From contig JARGNX010000007.1 in NCBI GenBank assembly GCA_029210045.1, positions 47,455 to 111,454 of the forward strand: DNA of 64,000 nt, in the 5' to 3' direction. The notes under the pieces were generated by a model, which did no database searches, was not told where the DNA came from, and worked only from the letters and a program-made list of their open reading frames with translations. How positions within the stretch are numbered: position 1 is the first letter of the stretch; each line of letters opens with the position of its first letter. The position numbers were made by a program, and so were the translations under genes. This document shows, piece after piece, positions 17,863 through 26,564 of the stretch. Source of the DNA: Coxiellaceae bacterium. GTDB taxonomy: Bacteria; Pseudomonadota; Gammaproteobacteria; Coxiellales; Coxiellaceae.

Positions 17863-18138
17863 ATGAAAAAAATGGTGACAGTATTTATAGTAGCCCTGTT
17901 AATGCCATTATTTGTGTTCGCTGCTAAGCCCTATACGTCTGCACAAATCAAATCGATGAAGCCTGCATTAAATGCCATTTTACCTATTAAGCAAATCAAT
18001 ATGCTACAGCGTCTTTGTGTTAACGATAATCTCTGCCATTGCATCAATACTAATAGCGAGGCTCAGGCCACTTTAGGTCAGAATTTGCGTGAAGCTGCAG
18101 GCATTTGTGCTGATTTGCGCTATAAGGACCCTCGCTAA
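17863..18138 (+). CDS. Small secreted Cys-rich protein
   Basis: 91 residues from the ATG at 17863, which has GAGG 6 nt upstream. Residues 1-20 are a signal peptide (KK, hydrophobic core, VFAA cleavage). The mature part has four Cys, including 'CVNDNLCHCIN' and 'AAGICADLR', consistent with two disulphides in the periplasm or outside. I do not know a family. It stands alone between a terminator and queF. Confidence 0.6.
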   Translation: MKKMVTVFIVALLMPLFVFAAKPYTSAQIKSMKPALNAILPIKQINMLQRLCVNDNLCHCINTNSEAQATLGQNLREAAGICADLRYKDPR

Positions 18139-18217
18139 CCTTCATCCAGTACCCTTTATTGGGGTTGGTGTGTGTGTATGGTATGATGCCAGCACATAAA
18201 TCAATGGTGGCAGCAAT

Positions 18218-19054
18218 ATGTCGGTGTTTAAAGCAGATCAATCAGAGCTAGGCAAGTCAGCCGAATACGATAGTGTGTATAATCCCGATCGTTTATTCCC
18301 TATAGCGCGTGAAACCAATCGTCAAGAGATTGGTGTCGATTCAAGTGCTTTGCCTTTTTATGGGGTGGATATCTGGAATCACTATGAGGTGTCATGGCTG
18401 AACCAAAAAGGTAAGCCGATGGTGGCATTGGCAGAGATTATTTATGATTGCCAGTCACCGAATATTATTGAATCGAAATCATTGAAGCTGTATTTTAATT
18501 CATTTAATAATGCGAAATTTGAAAGTGCTGACAGCGTACAAAATACAATTCAAAGTGATTTGTCGGCGCGTTTAGGTGTGGATGTTAGTGTGAGGTTGCG
18601 TTCATTATCGCAACCGTCATTGGCTGATAGGATTATTGCATTGCCAGGTGAGAGCATTGATGATCTTGATATCAGTTGCGATACTTACACGGTTAAGCCC
18701 GATTATTTAAGCGCAGGTGATGAGGTAGCTGAAGAGGTGTTGACTTCGGATTTATTGAAGTCCAATTGCTTAGTGACAAACCAACCAGATTGGGCGAGCG
18801 TTCAAATTACCTATAAGGGTAAGCGCATCAATCGTGAAGGTTTATTAAAATATATTGTTTCACTGCGTAATCATAATGAATTTCATGAGCAATGCATTGA
18901 GCGTATATTTGTGGATATTATGCAACATTGCCAGCCAGAAAAGCTAACGGTTTATGGCCGTTATACGCGTCGTGGCGGTATTGATATAAACCCGTATCGT
19001 TCGACTGAATGGGTAGAAGTCGGTCAATTAAATCAACGATTAATTCGGCAGTAG
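18218..19054 (+). CDS. queF: NADPH-dependent 7-cyano-7-deazaguanine (preQ0) reductase
   Basis: Reduces the nitrile of preQ0 to the aminomethyl group of preQ1 in queuosine synthesis, in the cytoplasm. 278 residues, the long bacterial (YqcD-like) two-domain form. 'ESKSLKLYFNSFNN' near residue 87 is the substrate/NADPH motif, 'SNCLVTNQPDWASVQI' near 187 holds the catalytic Cys and Asp, and 'ERIFVDIMQHCQP' follows. The next gene starts 2 nt after its stop, so they are probably cotranscribed. Confidence 0.94.
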   Translation: MSVFKADQSELGKSAEYDSVYNPDRLFPIARETNRQEIGVDSSALPFYGVDIWNHYEVSWLNQKGKPMVALAEIIYDCQSPNIIESKSLKLYFNSFNNAKFESADSVQNTIQSDLSARLGVDVSVRLRSLSQPSLADRIIALPGESIDDLDISCDTYTVKPDYLSAGDEVAEEVLTSDLLKSNCLVTNQPDWASVQITYKGKRINREGLLKYIVSLRNHNEFHEQCIERIFVDIMQHCQPEKLTVYGRYTRRGGIDINPYRSTEWVEVGQLNQRLIRQ

Positions 19055-19056
19055 TG

Positions 19057-19674
19057 ATGTTCAAAGATCAAAATACCTATGAAGATAAAGTTTTTGAGAA
19101 ATTGGACTGCCCCGAGTCTGAGTTTAACACTATAACCTTTGAGCGCTGTAAATTTGAAGGTTGTGACTTTAGCGGCAGCAAGTTTAAAAAATGTAAGTTC
19201 ATTGATTGTGAATTTATAAGCTGTAACTTAAGTGTGGTAGAGCTGGGTGGCGCTAGTTTTTCAGAGGTGGTGTTTGAAAAATCGAAATGTGTTGGTATTA
19301 ATTGGACGCAAGCCTATTGGCCACAAATACACTTAACGAGCCCGTTAGCGTTTTATCATTGTAATCTGAACCATGCTTCATTCTTTGGTTTGCAGCTTAA
19401 TGAGCTGGTACTGGAAAACTGCCAAGCGCATGAAGTGGATTTCCGTGAAGCAGACTTATCAAATGCTGTTCTTGGTTATACGGATTTTATGGGCAGTCAA
19501 TTCGTTAAAACCATTCTAACGCGTGCTGACTTTACTGGCGCTCAACACTATCAAATGGATATTACTTTAAATAAATTAACCAAAGCAAAATTCAGCTTTC
19601 CCGAAGTGGTGTGTTTGTTGGATTTGTTGGATATCGACATTATTGGTTTGGGTGATACGGACGAGCCTTCATAG
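19057..19674 (+). CDS. Pentapeptide-repeat protein, Qnr/McbG-like
   Basis: 205 residues from the ATG 2 nt behind queF. From about residue 20, A(D/N)Lxx-type pentapeptides repeat ('CKFEGCDFSGSKFKKCKF', 'FREADLSNAVLGYTDF', 'ILTRADFTGAQ'), predicting a right-handed quadrilateral beta-helix. The C-terminal 'CLLDLLDIDIIG' resembles the end of Qnr proteins ('MERLGIAIIG'), which protect DNA gyrase by mimicking DNA. Chromosomal relatives are widespread in gammaproteobacteria. Whether it confers quinolone tolerance is unknown. Confidence 0.8.
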   Translation: MFKDQNTYEDKVFEKLDCPESEFNTITFERCKFEGCDFSGSKFKKCKFIDCEFISCNLSVVELGGASFSEVVFEKSKCVGINWTQAYWPQIHLTSPLAFYHCNLNHASFFGLQLNELVLENCQAHEVDFREADLSNAVLGYTDFMGSQFVKTILTRADFTGAQHYQMDITLNKLTKAKFSFPEVVCLLDLLDIDIIGLGDTDEPS

Positions 19675-19687
19675 CTTCGGTTTCTCC

Positions 19688-19774
19688 GAAAGTGGTACCA
19701 GAAAATGTATAAATCATACAGAAAGTGGTACCAGAAAATGTATAAATCATACAGAAAGTGGTACCACTTTCTGT
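19688..19774. promoter_or_regulatory. Palindrome array before ATPase 3
   Basis: Two identical 33-nt units (19688-19720 and 19721-19753) each begin GAAAGTGGTACC. A third partial unit completes a perfect 24-bp palindrome at 19751-19774 centred on GGTACC. The ATPase start follows 22 nt later. Sequence and layout differ from the arrays before the other ATPases. Confidence 0.75.
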
Positions 19775-19796
19775 TGGTTGTGCTATGCTTGCAGTT

Positions 19797-21140
19797 ATGA
19801 AACGTTTAATTATACAAGAACTGGTCAATTGGAAGCGGCGAGATGGTCGTAAGCCATTGATTTTAAAGGGCGCTAGGCAGGTGGGTAAAACATTTGCGCT
19901 TCAAGCGTTTGCTGAGCAATGTTATCCGCGCCATTTCTACTTTAACTTCGAGAAGGAGCCGGGCTTAGCTTCGGTGTTTGAGAGCAGCTTGGACCCTCAG
20001 GCTATTGTGCAGACGTTGGGCCTATATCGGCAAGTCCAAATAGATCCGTCAAAGGACTTGATTATTTTTGATGAAATTCAGGCTTGCCCTAAAGCGTTAA
20101 CTAGCTTGAAGTATTTTTGTGAAGATATGCCACAGCTACATATTTGTGCTGCTGGTTCACTGTTGGGGGTTTATTTAAGTCCTGTGTCATACCCTGTTGG
20201 CAAAGTGGATCATATGGAAATGTTTCCCATGTCTTTTGTAGAGTTCTTGATGGCGCTGGGTGAAGATCAGTATGTAGACTTATTAATGGGTATTTCTTTA
20301 GGTAGCGCGATTCCAGACATAGCTCATCAGCATTTATGGCAACGACTAAAGCATTACTTTATTACCGGTGGTTTGCCTGAAGTGGTTGCTTTGTTTTGCC
20401 AGCATCAAGACACTTTGGTTGAGGGTTTTAATTTGGTTAGAAGCAAGCAGCATGACTTAATAGAGGACTACTTTTCTGATATTGCTAAGCATTCCGGTAA
20501 AATTAATGCCATGCATATAAACAGGCTGTGGCGTAGCATTCCGGAACAGCTGGCTCAAACACAAAATGGATCAGCAACAAAATATAAATTTAAAGGCAGT
20601 ATACCTGGTGTTGATCGTTACGCTAAATTGGTGGATGCGTTGGATTGGCTGCAATCTGCTGGGCTCATTATTAAGGTTGGAATTATTAATAAAGCGGCAT
20701 TGCCGTTGAAAGCTTACAGTAAAGACAGTGTTTTTAAATTATTTCTGTTTGATGTTGGTTTGCTGGGTGCTTTAAGCGATATACATCCTAACACTATATT
20801 AGATTATGATTATGGTTCACATAAGGGGTTTTTTGCCGAAAACTACGTATCGCAAGCGTTTACTTACGCGGGTGCTAGTTCGTTGTATGGTTGGACGGAG
20901 GGCACTTCGGAGGTTGAGTTTGTGCGTGATATTGAAGGAGATATCATTCCAATTGAAGTAAAATCCGGTTGGGTTACTCAGGCAAAAAGCTTAAAGCAGT
21001 TTGTTGGTAAATATCAGCCTAAGTATCGTGTTGTTATTAGTGCGAAAAATCTACGGATTGATAGTGAGAATAAGTTACAGTGTTTGCCGTTGTATTTAGC
21101 CGAAAAATTCCCATTAACGGCTGTAGATGTGGTTGACTAA
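19797..21140 (+). CDS. AAA_14/DUF4143 ATPase
   Basis: 447 residues from the ATG at 19797, chosen because 'MKRLIIQELVNWKRR' is the usual family N-terminus; two upstream in-frame starts would run into the palindromes. Walker A GARQVGKT (25-32), Walker B 'LIIFDEIQACP', 'HICAAGSLLG' as sensor strand, and the DUF4143 tail 'SEVEFVRDIEGDIIPIEVKS' with a nuclease-like E-x-K. Function of the family is unsettled. Transcription is probably controlled from the palindrome array. Confidence 0.85.
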   Translation: MKRLIIQELVNWKRRDGRKPLILKGARQVGKTFALQAFAEQCYPRHFYFNFEKEPGLASVFESSLDPQAIVQTLGLYRQVQIDPSKDLIIFDEIQACPKALTSLKYFCEDMPQLHICAAGSLLGVYLSPVSYPVGKVDHMEMFPMSFVEFLMALGEDQYVDLLMGISLGSAIPDIAHQHLWQRLKHYFITGGLPEVVALFCQHQDTLVEGFNLVRSKQHDLIEDYFSDIAKHSGKINAMHINRLWRSIPEQLAQTQNGSATKYKFKGSIPGVDRYAKLVDALDWLQSAGLIIKVGIINKAALPLKAYSKDSVFKLFLFDVGLLGALSDIHPNTILDYDYGSHKGFFAENYVSQAFTYAGASSLYGWTEGTSEVEFVRDIEGDIIPIEVKSGWVTQAKSLKQFVGKYQPKYRVVISAKNLRIDSENKLQCLPLYLAEKFPLTAVDVVD

Positions 21141-21259
21141 AAGATCATATAATTGCTTATATACTGTATACTTCAATGACATTATATTTATCTTGTATGT
21201 TGGAAGTTTATTTGAATGGTGAAGAAAATATCATTGGGGCAAATAGAGTAGGTGTGTAT

Positions 21260-22153
21260 ATGATTAAAATTATAAAGGTTGCCAGGGCTGTTCAAATCCC
21301 CATAGAAGCGAATGACAAAAAAATATTTCGAGTTATTGGAACCACAGATGTCGATGGAAAAGGTACTGAGCATGAGGTGCATGCTGTAGATCCTTTTATT
21401 TTTTTGGATGAGGCAATTATGAATGATTCTGGCACCACCTTTTCGCCACACCCTCATGCGGGATTAGCTGCGATATCTTATATATTAAAAGGTGAGATTC
21501 AAGCTTGGGATAATTTAAATGGTTATAACCAAGATCATAATCAGGCTGGCGGTGCATTTTATATTAACGCCGGTCGTGGTGTTGTTCATAGTGAGTCAGG
21601 GGTAAATGTCGAGGATAATCTGCATTGGTTGCAACTCTGGCTTAATCCAGGCATTTATGCTGATAGGTTGCCGCAAGCCTCAGCGCAGCTTTTTTCCCCT
21701 CGTGAGATACCCGTGCATAAATCGGACGGTTTAACTGCTCGTATTATTGCTGGAGAGCTATTTGGAGTATCTTCTTCGCTACAAGCGGATTGGCCGATTA
21801 CCTACGCGCATATTTCCCTGGAGCCGGGTGTTAGTAAAAGTATCAGTATGTCCAACAAAAATTGGAACGGGTTCGTTTATGTGCTGAGTGGCGAAGGGCA
21901 ATTTGGATCGGAAAACGTTGCAGCAACTTATCAGCAGTGTTTAATGTTTAACACTTGTGAATCAACAGAGCTAAGCATTATTAATACGTCTGACTCTTCG
22001 CTCGACTTTATGTTGGCGGTTGGTAAGCCGCATGAGAAAGGCTTCGCTAAGCTGCTGGGGCATGGAGGCGCCATTGTTGCTGATAATGAGGCACGGGCGC
22101 GTGATGCTATGCGGCACTATGAGAGTAACCCGGATGATTTTGGCAAAGTGTGA
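21260..22153 (+). CDS. Pirin-family cupin protein
   Basis: 297 residues from the ATG at 21260. Two cupin halves: 'TFSPHPHAGLAAISYILKGE' carries the metal-binding His pair, 'GRGVVHSESG' the third His, and 'NLHWLQLWLNP' is a pirin signature; the second half ends 'LDFMLAVGKPHEKGF'. Bacterial pirins bind iron, and some act as quercetinases or as regulators of pyruvate metabolism. A tandem arrangement with neighbours is not evident. Confidence 0.85.
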   Translation: MIKIIKVARAVQIPIEANDKKIFRVIGTTDVDGKGTEHEVHAVDPFIFLDEAIMNDSGTTFSPHPHAGLAAISYILKGEIQAWDNLNGYNQDHNQAGGAFYINAGRGVVHSESGVNVEDNLHWLQLWLNPGIYADRLPQASAQLFSPREIPVHKSDGLTARIIAGELFGVSSSLQADWPITYAHISLEPGVSKSISMSNKNWNGFVYVLSGEGQFGSENVAATYQQCLMFNTCESTELSIINTSDSSLDFMLAVGKPHEKGFAKLLGHGGAIVADNEARARDAMRHYESNPDDFGKV

Positions 22154-22177
22154 TTACCCTCTAGCGGAGTATTTCGA

Positions 22178-23962
22178 TTAATTGCTGTAGCTAAGGCTGG
22201 CTAAGGTATCGCCGGGTTCGGGTTTGGGTGGTTCATCTGTTAAGAAAAATCGTAGCTTACCTTTGGTGGATATTATAAATAAAGGAATAGCGCTATTGGT
22301 ATGTGTCTCTATAAAGTTTTCTAGCGTAAATTCTGCCGTGAGTTTTGTACTTTTGATTTGTGCACCTTTGGCGATTAAGCTGGCGAGTTTAGCAAAGCTG
22401 ATGTCCTGGCCAAATAGTAAATTAGCCCGTTTTTGTTTTTCGGCGTAAATTTTTTCTGAGTCATCGTTGCTTTCTGTGGCGAGCATGTAGGTATGGGCTT
22501 TACCGAACTCTTTGCTGTAACGTAAACAGCTTAATGCATTTAAATCGGGTCGTGGTGATAGTCCAATAACGTTACCTAAGCCAACGAGGTCAATGCGCCT
22601 ATCGGTATATTCGGATACTGGGTTGCCATAAAATACGGGGATACCCTCCATGCGTGCTTCGCTAATGGCGCTCCAATTGCCATCTACAATCATGGCATTG
22701 AAACCATGCTGTTGTAAGGCTAAAGCCAATTGGCGTGAGATGGCGTTGGCGCCAACGAGTAAGTAACCTGTTGGCTCAGGATTGGCGAGTCCTAATAAGC
22801 GTGCAAACAGTCGTGATGTTAAGCTTTGGAAGATTACCGTAAATAAAATAATTAAGAACGTAACTAAGATAAAGGCCTCTGAGTCGAGGTATTGTAAGGA
22901 GCATAACTGAATAGTAAAAATCGCAGCAACGGCAGCGCAGATAATACCTTTCGGTGAGATCCAAGACATTAACGCTCGTTCTTTCCAGGTTAGGCCGCCG
23001 CCCATGGTGGATATAATGACTGATATTGGGCGCACAACAAATTGCAATGCTAAAAATAATAAAAATGATGGTAGAACTACCTGACTGAAAGCGGCAAATT
23101 TAATTTCAGCGGAAAGTACAATAAATAAAACCGAAATCAATAGGATGCTGACACTGGCTTTGAAGTTTAGGATATCCTCAATATGTACGTCTTTCATATT
23201 GGCCATCCAGATGCCCATCACAGTAACGGCTAGTAAACCGGCGCCTTCCATAAAGTGATTGGTGATGGAGTATAGCGTAATGACAAAAACCAATGAGGCA
23301 ATGTTTTGTAAAAATTCGGGGATCCAGTATTTAATAAAGCATTTGGCAAGAGCCCAGCCGGCAATGGCGCCGCCTGCAAAGCCCACTATGACGACCTCAA
23401 GGATTTCTTGGAAGGTATGCGAAAGCACTGATTGTGTTTGAGTGATAGTAGTAAAGATTAATACCGCTAAAATGGCGCCAATAGGGTCAATTAAGATGCC
23501 TTCCCAGCGCATGATATTAGTGAGTTCCTTTTTAACCTGGATTGAGCGCAGCAAGGGTAGGATCACTGTGGGGCCAGATATCGAAAGAATGGCGCCAAAT
23601 AAGCATGAGATGGCCCATGATAAGTCAAAGATCCAGTGAATGAATAGCCAGGCCAGTAACCATGACGATAATATACCGAGGCTGATGAGGTTGCGTACTA
23701 CTGTTCGTTGGTCTTTGATCTCACGAAAATTGAGCGTTAGGCTGGCTTCAAATAATATAACGGATACGGATAGGTCAACTAGGGGGCGCATTAAGTCGCC
23801 AAAGACTTCTTGCGGGCGCAGCCAATGCAGGCCAGGACCGAGTATAAGTCCGAATATGATAAGAAATAAAATGGCTGGTAATTTAACGCGCCATGCGACC
23901 CACTGACAGAACAGTGATATTGCTGCGATGCTTACTAAAATGAGGATCAGTTTTTCGGTCAT
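22178..23962 (-). CDS. CPA-type cation/proton antiporter with C-terminal TrkA-N domain
   Basis: 594 residues. Residues 1-390 contain about 12 hydrophobic segments of the Na+/H+ exchanger fold ('LIIFGLILGPGLHWL', 'SISGPTVILPLLRSI', 'RWEGILIDPIGAILAVL', the last with conserved acidic residues). Residues from about 400 form a Rossmann domain ('GYLLVGANAISRQLALAL') like the nucleotide-sensing RCK/TrkA-N domain. It is expected to exchange Na+ or K+ for protons in the inner membrane. AAGGTGAA stands just before the ATG. Confidence 0.88.
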   Translation of the reverse strand: MTEKLILILVSIAAISLFCQWVAWRVKLPAILFLIIFGLILGPGLHWLRPQEVFGDLMRPLVDLSVSVILFEASLTLNFREIKDQRTVVRNLISLGILSSWLLAWLFIHWIFDLSWAISCLFGAILSISGPTVILPLLRSIQVKKELTNIMRWEGILIDPIGAILAVLIFTTITQTQSVLSHTFQEILEVVIVGFAGGAIAGWALAKCFIKYWIPEFLQNIASLVFVITLYSITNHFMEGAGLLAVTVMGIWMANMKDVHIEDILNFKASVSILLISVLFIVLSAEIKFAAFSQVVLPSFLLFLALQFVVRPISVIISTMGGGLTWKERALMSWISPKGIICAAVAAIFTIQLCSLQYLDSEAFILVTFLIILFTVIFQSLTSRLFARLLGLANPEPTGYLLVGANAISRQLALALQQHGFNAMIVDGNWSAISEARMEGIPVFYGNPVSEYTDRRIDLVGLGNVIGLSPRPDLNALSCLRYSKEFGKAHTYMLATESNDDSEKIYAEKQKRANLLFGQDISFAKLASLIAKGAQIKSTKLTAEFTLENFIETHTNSAIPLFIISTKGKLRFFLTDEPPKPEPGDTLASLSYSN

Positions 23963-24067
23963 TTCACCTTCCTTGTACGGTTTATTCTATAGAGGAAGTT
24001 GTTGAACTTCCAGTGCAATAAATGCTTGACGTATTCGCAACTTGGCTCTAGAATGCATCTTCCTTGC

Positions 24068-24143
<76 letters not shown>

Positions 24144-24167
24144 TAGAAGGTGACCCGCAAAAAATGT

Positions 24168-24243
24168 GTCCCCATCGTCTAGAGGCCTAGGACACTGCCC
24201 TTTCACGGCGGCAACAGGGGTTCGAATCCCCTTGGGGACGCCA
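24168..24243 (+). tRNA. tRNA-Glu (anticodon TTC)
   Basis: 76 nt with encoded CCA. Acceptor GTCCCCA/TGGGGAC, anticodon loop CTTTCAC (anticodon UUC), and T arm GGTTCGAATCC. It lies 24 nt behind tRNA-Ala and is surely cotranscribed with it. Confidence 0.97.
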
Positions 24244-24261
24244 CTAATATCGGATTAGTGG
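24241..24261 (+). terminator. Hairpin directly after tRNA-Glu
   Basis: CCACTAAT (24241-24248) pairs with ATTAGTGG (24254-24261) across 5 nt and begins in the tRNA CCA end. No T-run follows; it may guide 3' processing rather than terminate. The remaining 266 nt up to the next hairpin are AT-rich and show no gene to me. Confidence 0.4.
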
Positions 24262-24527
24262 CGCTTGGCCTGATCTCAATCTATTTCTTTATTCACTATA
24301 CATCGCCAATATAATTATCATGAATTTAGTATTATGGTTTATGCTGTATGGTTTTTTTTGTCATAACTCGTTGAGTAAATATAAAAAATTATACTTAGAT
24401 GTGGCTTGTAGATATTGGCGCCTTTAATATCTATTAATCTAAAAATAAAGAACTTATATGTATTCTTAATGTTCTGGTAACATTGTTAAAGTATAATTTC
24501 TTTTATGGTTCTTTGAAAAAAGAATCG

Positions 24528-24598
24528 ATGAGGTGGCTTTATCCTTCACGACTCGACCACACACACATATCACAGTCGGCCACCTCATCACCTTTTTT
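24528..24598 (-). terminator. Bidirectional terminator after the DAK2-DegV gene
   Basis: GATGAGGTGGC (24528-24538) pairs with GCCACCTCATC, ending near 24590, around a 41-nt loop. T-rich tails stand on both sides: CTTTTTTTA on the + strand and TTCTTTTTTC on the minus strand. It serves the minus-strand gene ending at 24619 and could stop + transcripts from the tRNAs. Confidence 0.65.
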
Positions 24599-24618
24599 TA
24601 CCTTGAAATACACAGTAA

Positions 24619-26514
24619 TTAAGCAGGCATAGGTGAGGTTTGGGCTTCGGCTTCTTCTAGAGTGGCTAGTAACTCTTTTGGCGGCAGATATTCTTGTAGA
24701 GCAATACCAATTGACCCAGGGCCTGCATGCGCACCTAAAGCGGCACCGCAAGGTACAACGTGGCACGATTCCAGCTGAGAAATGTTATGCAGGATCAAGC
24801 TTTCAAGTTTTTTGCCTTCTTCAGGGCAGTCACATTCAATGACAACAACACGGTATTTTTTGCCTTTTTTAATTTTCTTTTGTAAAAAGCTAAGCATCTT
24901 GTTGGGCAAGCCTTTACGACCGGGTAAAACGCCTTGAGTTTTAACGCTGCCATCGCTAGCGTTAAATCCGATTAGCGGAGTTAGCCGCATCATATCAACC
25001 ATACGTTTTTTGGCAGCAGATATACGGCCGCCACGCACTAACCAGCGCATATTAGGAATAGCGGCATATAGTGCTGTTTTTGGAATGATGGCTTGGATTA
25101 AACGTAAAATTTGGTTGTGACGCAAACCCGCTTGTGCCGCTTCGGCTGCATAAGTAACAACGAGCCCCATGGCCGCAGTAGCATTCATGGAATCGACAAT
25201 AGATACTGGGTGATTGTAAATGCGCTTTGCTGCAGTAGCAGAACTGTTTAATGTGCCGCTGACTTTTTTGGGTAAATGAATAGCAATAATCGATTCGTAA
25301 TGCGTATTAATAAATTGATAAGCACGATTAAAATCACCAAATGATGGTTGTGATGTGGTGGGGTGTGCTGGGTTGGTGCGTAACTCATGGTAAAATTGCT
25401 TTGGTCCCATGGATACTTTATCGATAAAGCTTTCAGTGCCAAAATTAATTAAAATCGGTACCACATGAATGTCTAACTTTTCCATGAGTTCATCAGGAAT
25501 ATCTGCACCTGAGTCAGTTAAGATAGCAATTTTTGCTTTATCTTGATTAATGGTTTTTTGTTGACGCAACATATCATCGGCTTTTTCACCAACCACATTG
25601 CCGTATTGACGACAAATCTGAAATAACCTGGCCGGTTCGTTACAATGCATATGGATTTTGGTTTTGCGCTTTGAACCAGCCACAATTAAGCAATTGCCAA
25701 GTTCAGTTAATTCGGCGCGTAATGCTTCATGTTCGATGTCTTCACCTTTAATCAAACACTCGGTGCAATAACGGTAAGTGGTATCTAAAAATTCATGTAT
25801 ATGTTCTTCAACTTCATCGGCTACTGGTGTGACGAGGTTGTCGTAAAAGCCACGTACTTGACCGTGACAAATAAAATCATAAATGCCATGCAGTAAATCC
25901 ACAAAACCTTGTGCGCCCGCATCAACTACTTTGGCTTTGCGCATTTCGGGCAGTTGGTTGGCTGTTTCTTTTAATACGGCATCCGTGTGCTGAATGCTGG
26001 GTTCCAGTAAGGTGATAAATTCCACGCCACCTTTTTTTAGTTGCTTTTGTAGTTCATCACCAAAGGCTGCGATGACAGTTAAGATCGTGCCTTCTTTAGG
26101 TTCGGATAGTGCGCTATGAGCTAATTCAGCGCCTTTATTGACGGCTTGAACAAAGCCAGCGGTATCCATTTTTTCCATGCCTTCAGCGCCTTCGCTGAGG
26201 CCTTGGAAAAATTGCGCTAAGATCGCGCCGGAGTTGCCGCGAGCACCGTTTAGTGCAGCATCAGCCACTTGATCTAACATGGCGCCAATTTTTTGGTCAA
26301 CGTTATGACTGGTTTCTTCAATAATGGTATTTAATGTCAGTGCCATATTGGTACCCGTATCACGGTCGGGTACTGGGAAGACATTAATGCGGTTTAGATA
26401 GTCTTGGCGCGAAATCACTTCTTGTATGCCTGCCACCAACGCGCGGTGCAGTCGGGTTCCGTCGAGATAGCTAATTTTAATGCGGTTAGCTGATTTCTTT
26501 TTCGCGTCTGTCAT
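24619..26514 (-). CDS. DAK2-DegV fusion, fatty-acid-kinase-like protein
   Basis: 631 residues. The N-terminal part is a DAK2/DhaL-type nucleotide-binding domain with the metal-binding 'NVFPVPDRDTGTNMALTL' (43-60) and 'AALNGARGNSGAILAQF'; a FakA-like middle domain follows. The C-terminal 290 residues are a DegV (FakB) domain ('IAILTDSGADIPDELM', 'PTTSQPSFGDF', 'VSGTLNSSATAAK'). In Firmicutes FakA and FakB are separate and phosphorylate exogenous fatty acids for phospholipid synthesis; here the kinase and the fatty-acid carrier seem joined. Such fusions occur in other proteobacteria. It is likely cytosolic and would let the cell use host fatty acids. Confidence 0.85.
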   Translation of the reverse strand: MTDAKKKSANRIKISYLDGTRLHRALVAGIQEVISRQDYLNRINVFPVPDRDTGTNMALTLNTIIEETSHNVDQKIGAMLDQVADAALNGARGNSGAILAQFFQGLSEGAEGMEKMDTAGFVQAVNKGAELAHSALSEPKEGTILTVIAAFGDELQKQLKKGGVEFITLLEPSIQHTDAVLKETANQLPEMRKAKVVDAGAQGFVDLLHGIYDFICHGQVRGFYDNLVTPVADEVEEHIHEFLDTTYRYCTECLIKGEDIEHEALRAELTELGNCLIVAGSKRKTKIHMHCNEPARLFQICRQYGNVVGEKADDMLRQQKTINQDKAKIAILTDSGADIPDELMEKLDIHVVPILINFGTESFIDKVSMGPKQFYHELRTNPAHPTTSQPSFGDFNRAYQFINTHYESIIAIHLPKKVSGTLNSSATAAKRIYNHPVSIVDSMNATAAMGLVVTYAAEAAQAGLRHNQILRLIQAIIPKTALYAAIPNMRWLVRGGRISAAKKRMVDMMRLTPLIGFNASDGSVKTQGVLPGRKGLPNKMLSFLQKKIKKGKKYRVVVIECDCPEEGKKLESLILHNISQLESCHVVPCGAALGAHAGPGSIGIALQEYLPPKELLATLEEAEAQTSPMPA

Positions 26515-26564
26515 AGGGCACTATCACCTCTCCGTGAATGAAGGCGGTGAGTATACACGTTTTT

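Noticed and set aside
19688-19774. CRISPR-like array (33-nt repeated units)
   Set aside because: Units are tandem without spacers and there are only two and a half of them; they are palindromes at a promoter. No CRISPR array or cas gene is seen in the window.
24262-24527. Possible small RNA or riboswitch in the tRNA-degV gap
   Set aside because: AT-rich with no conserved fold or promoter that I can support; only the terminator hairpin at its right end is clear.
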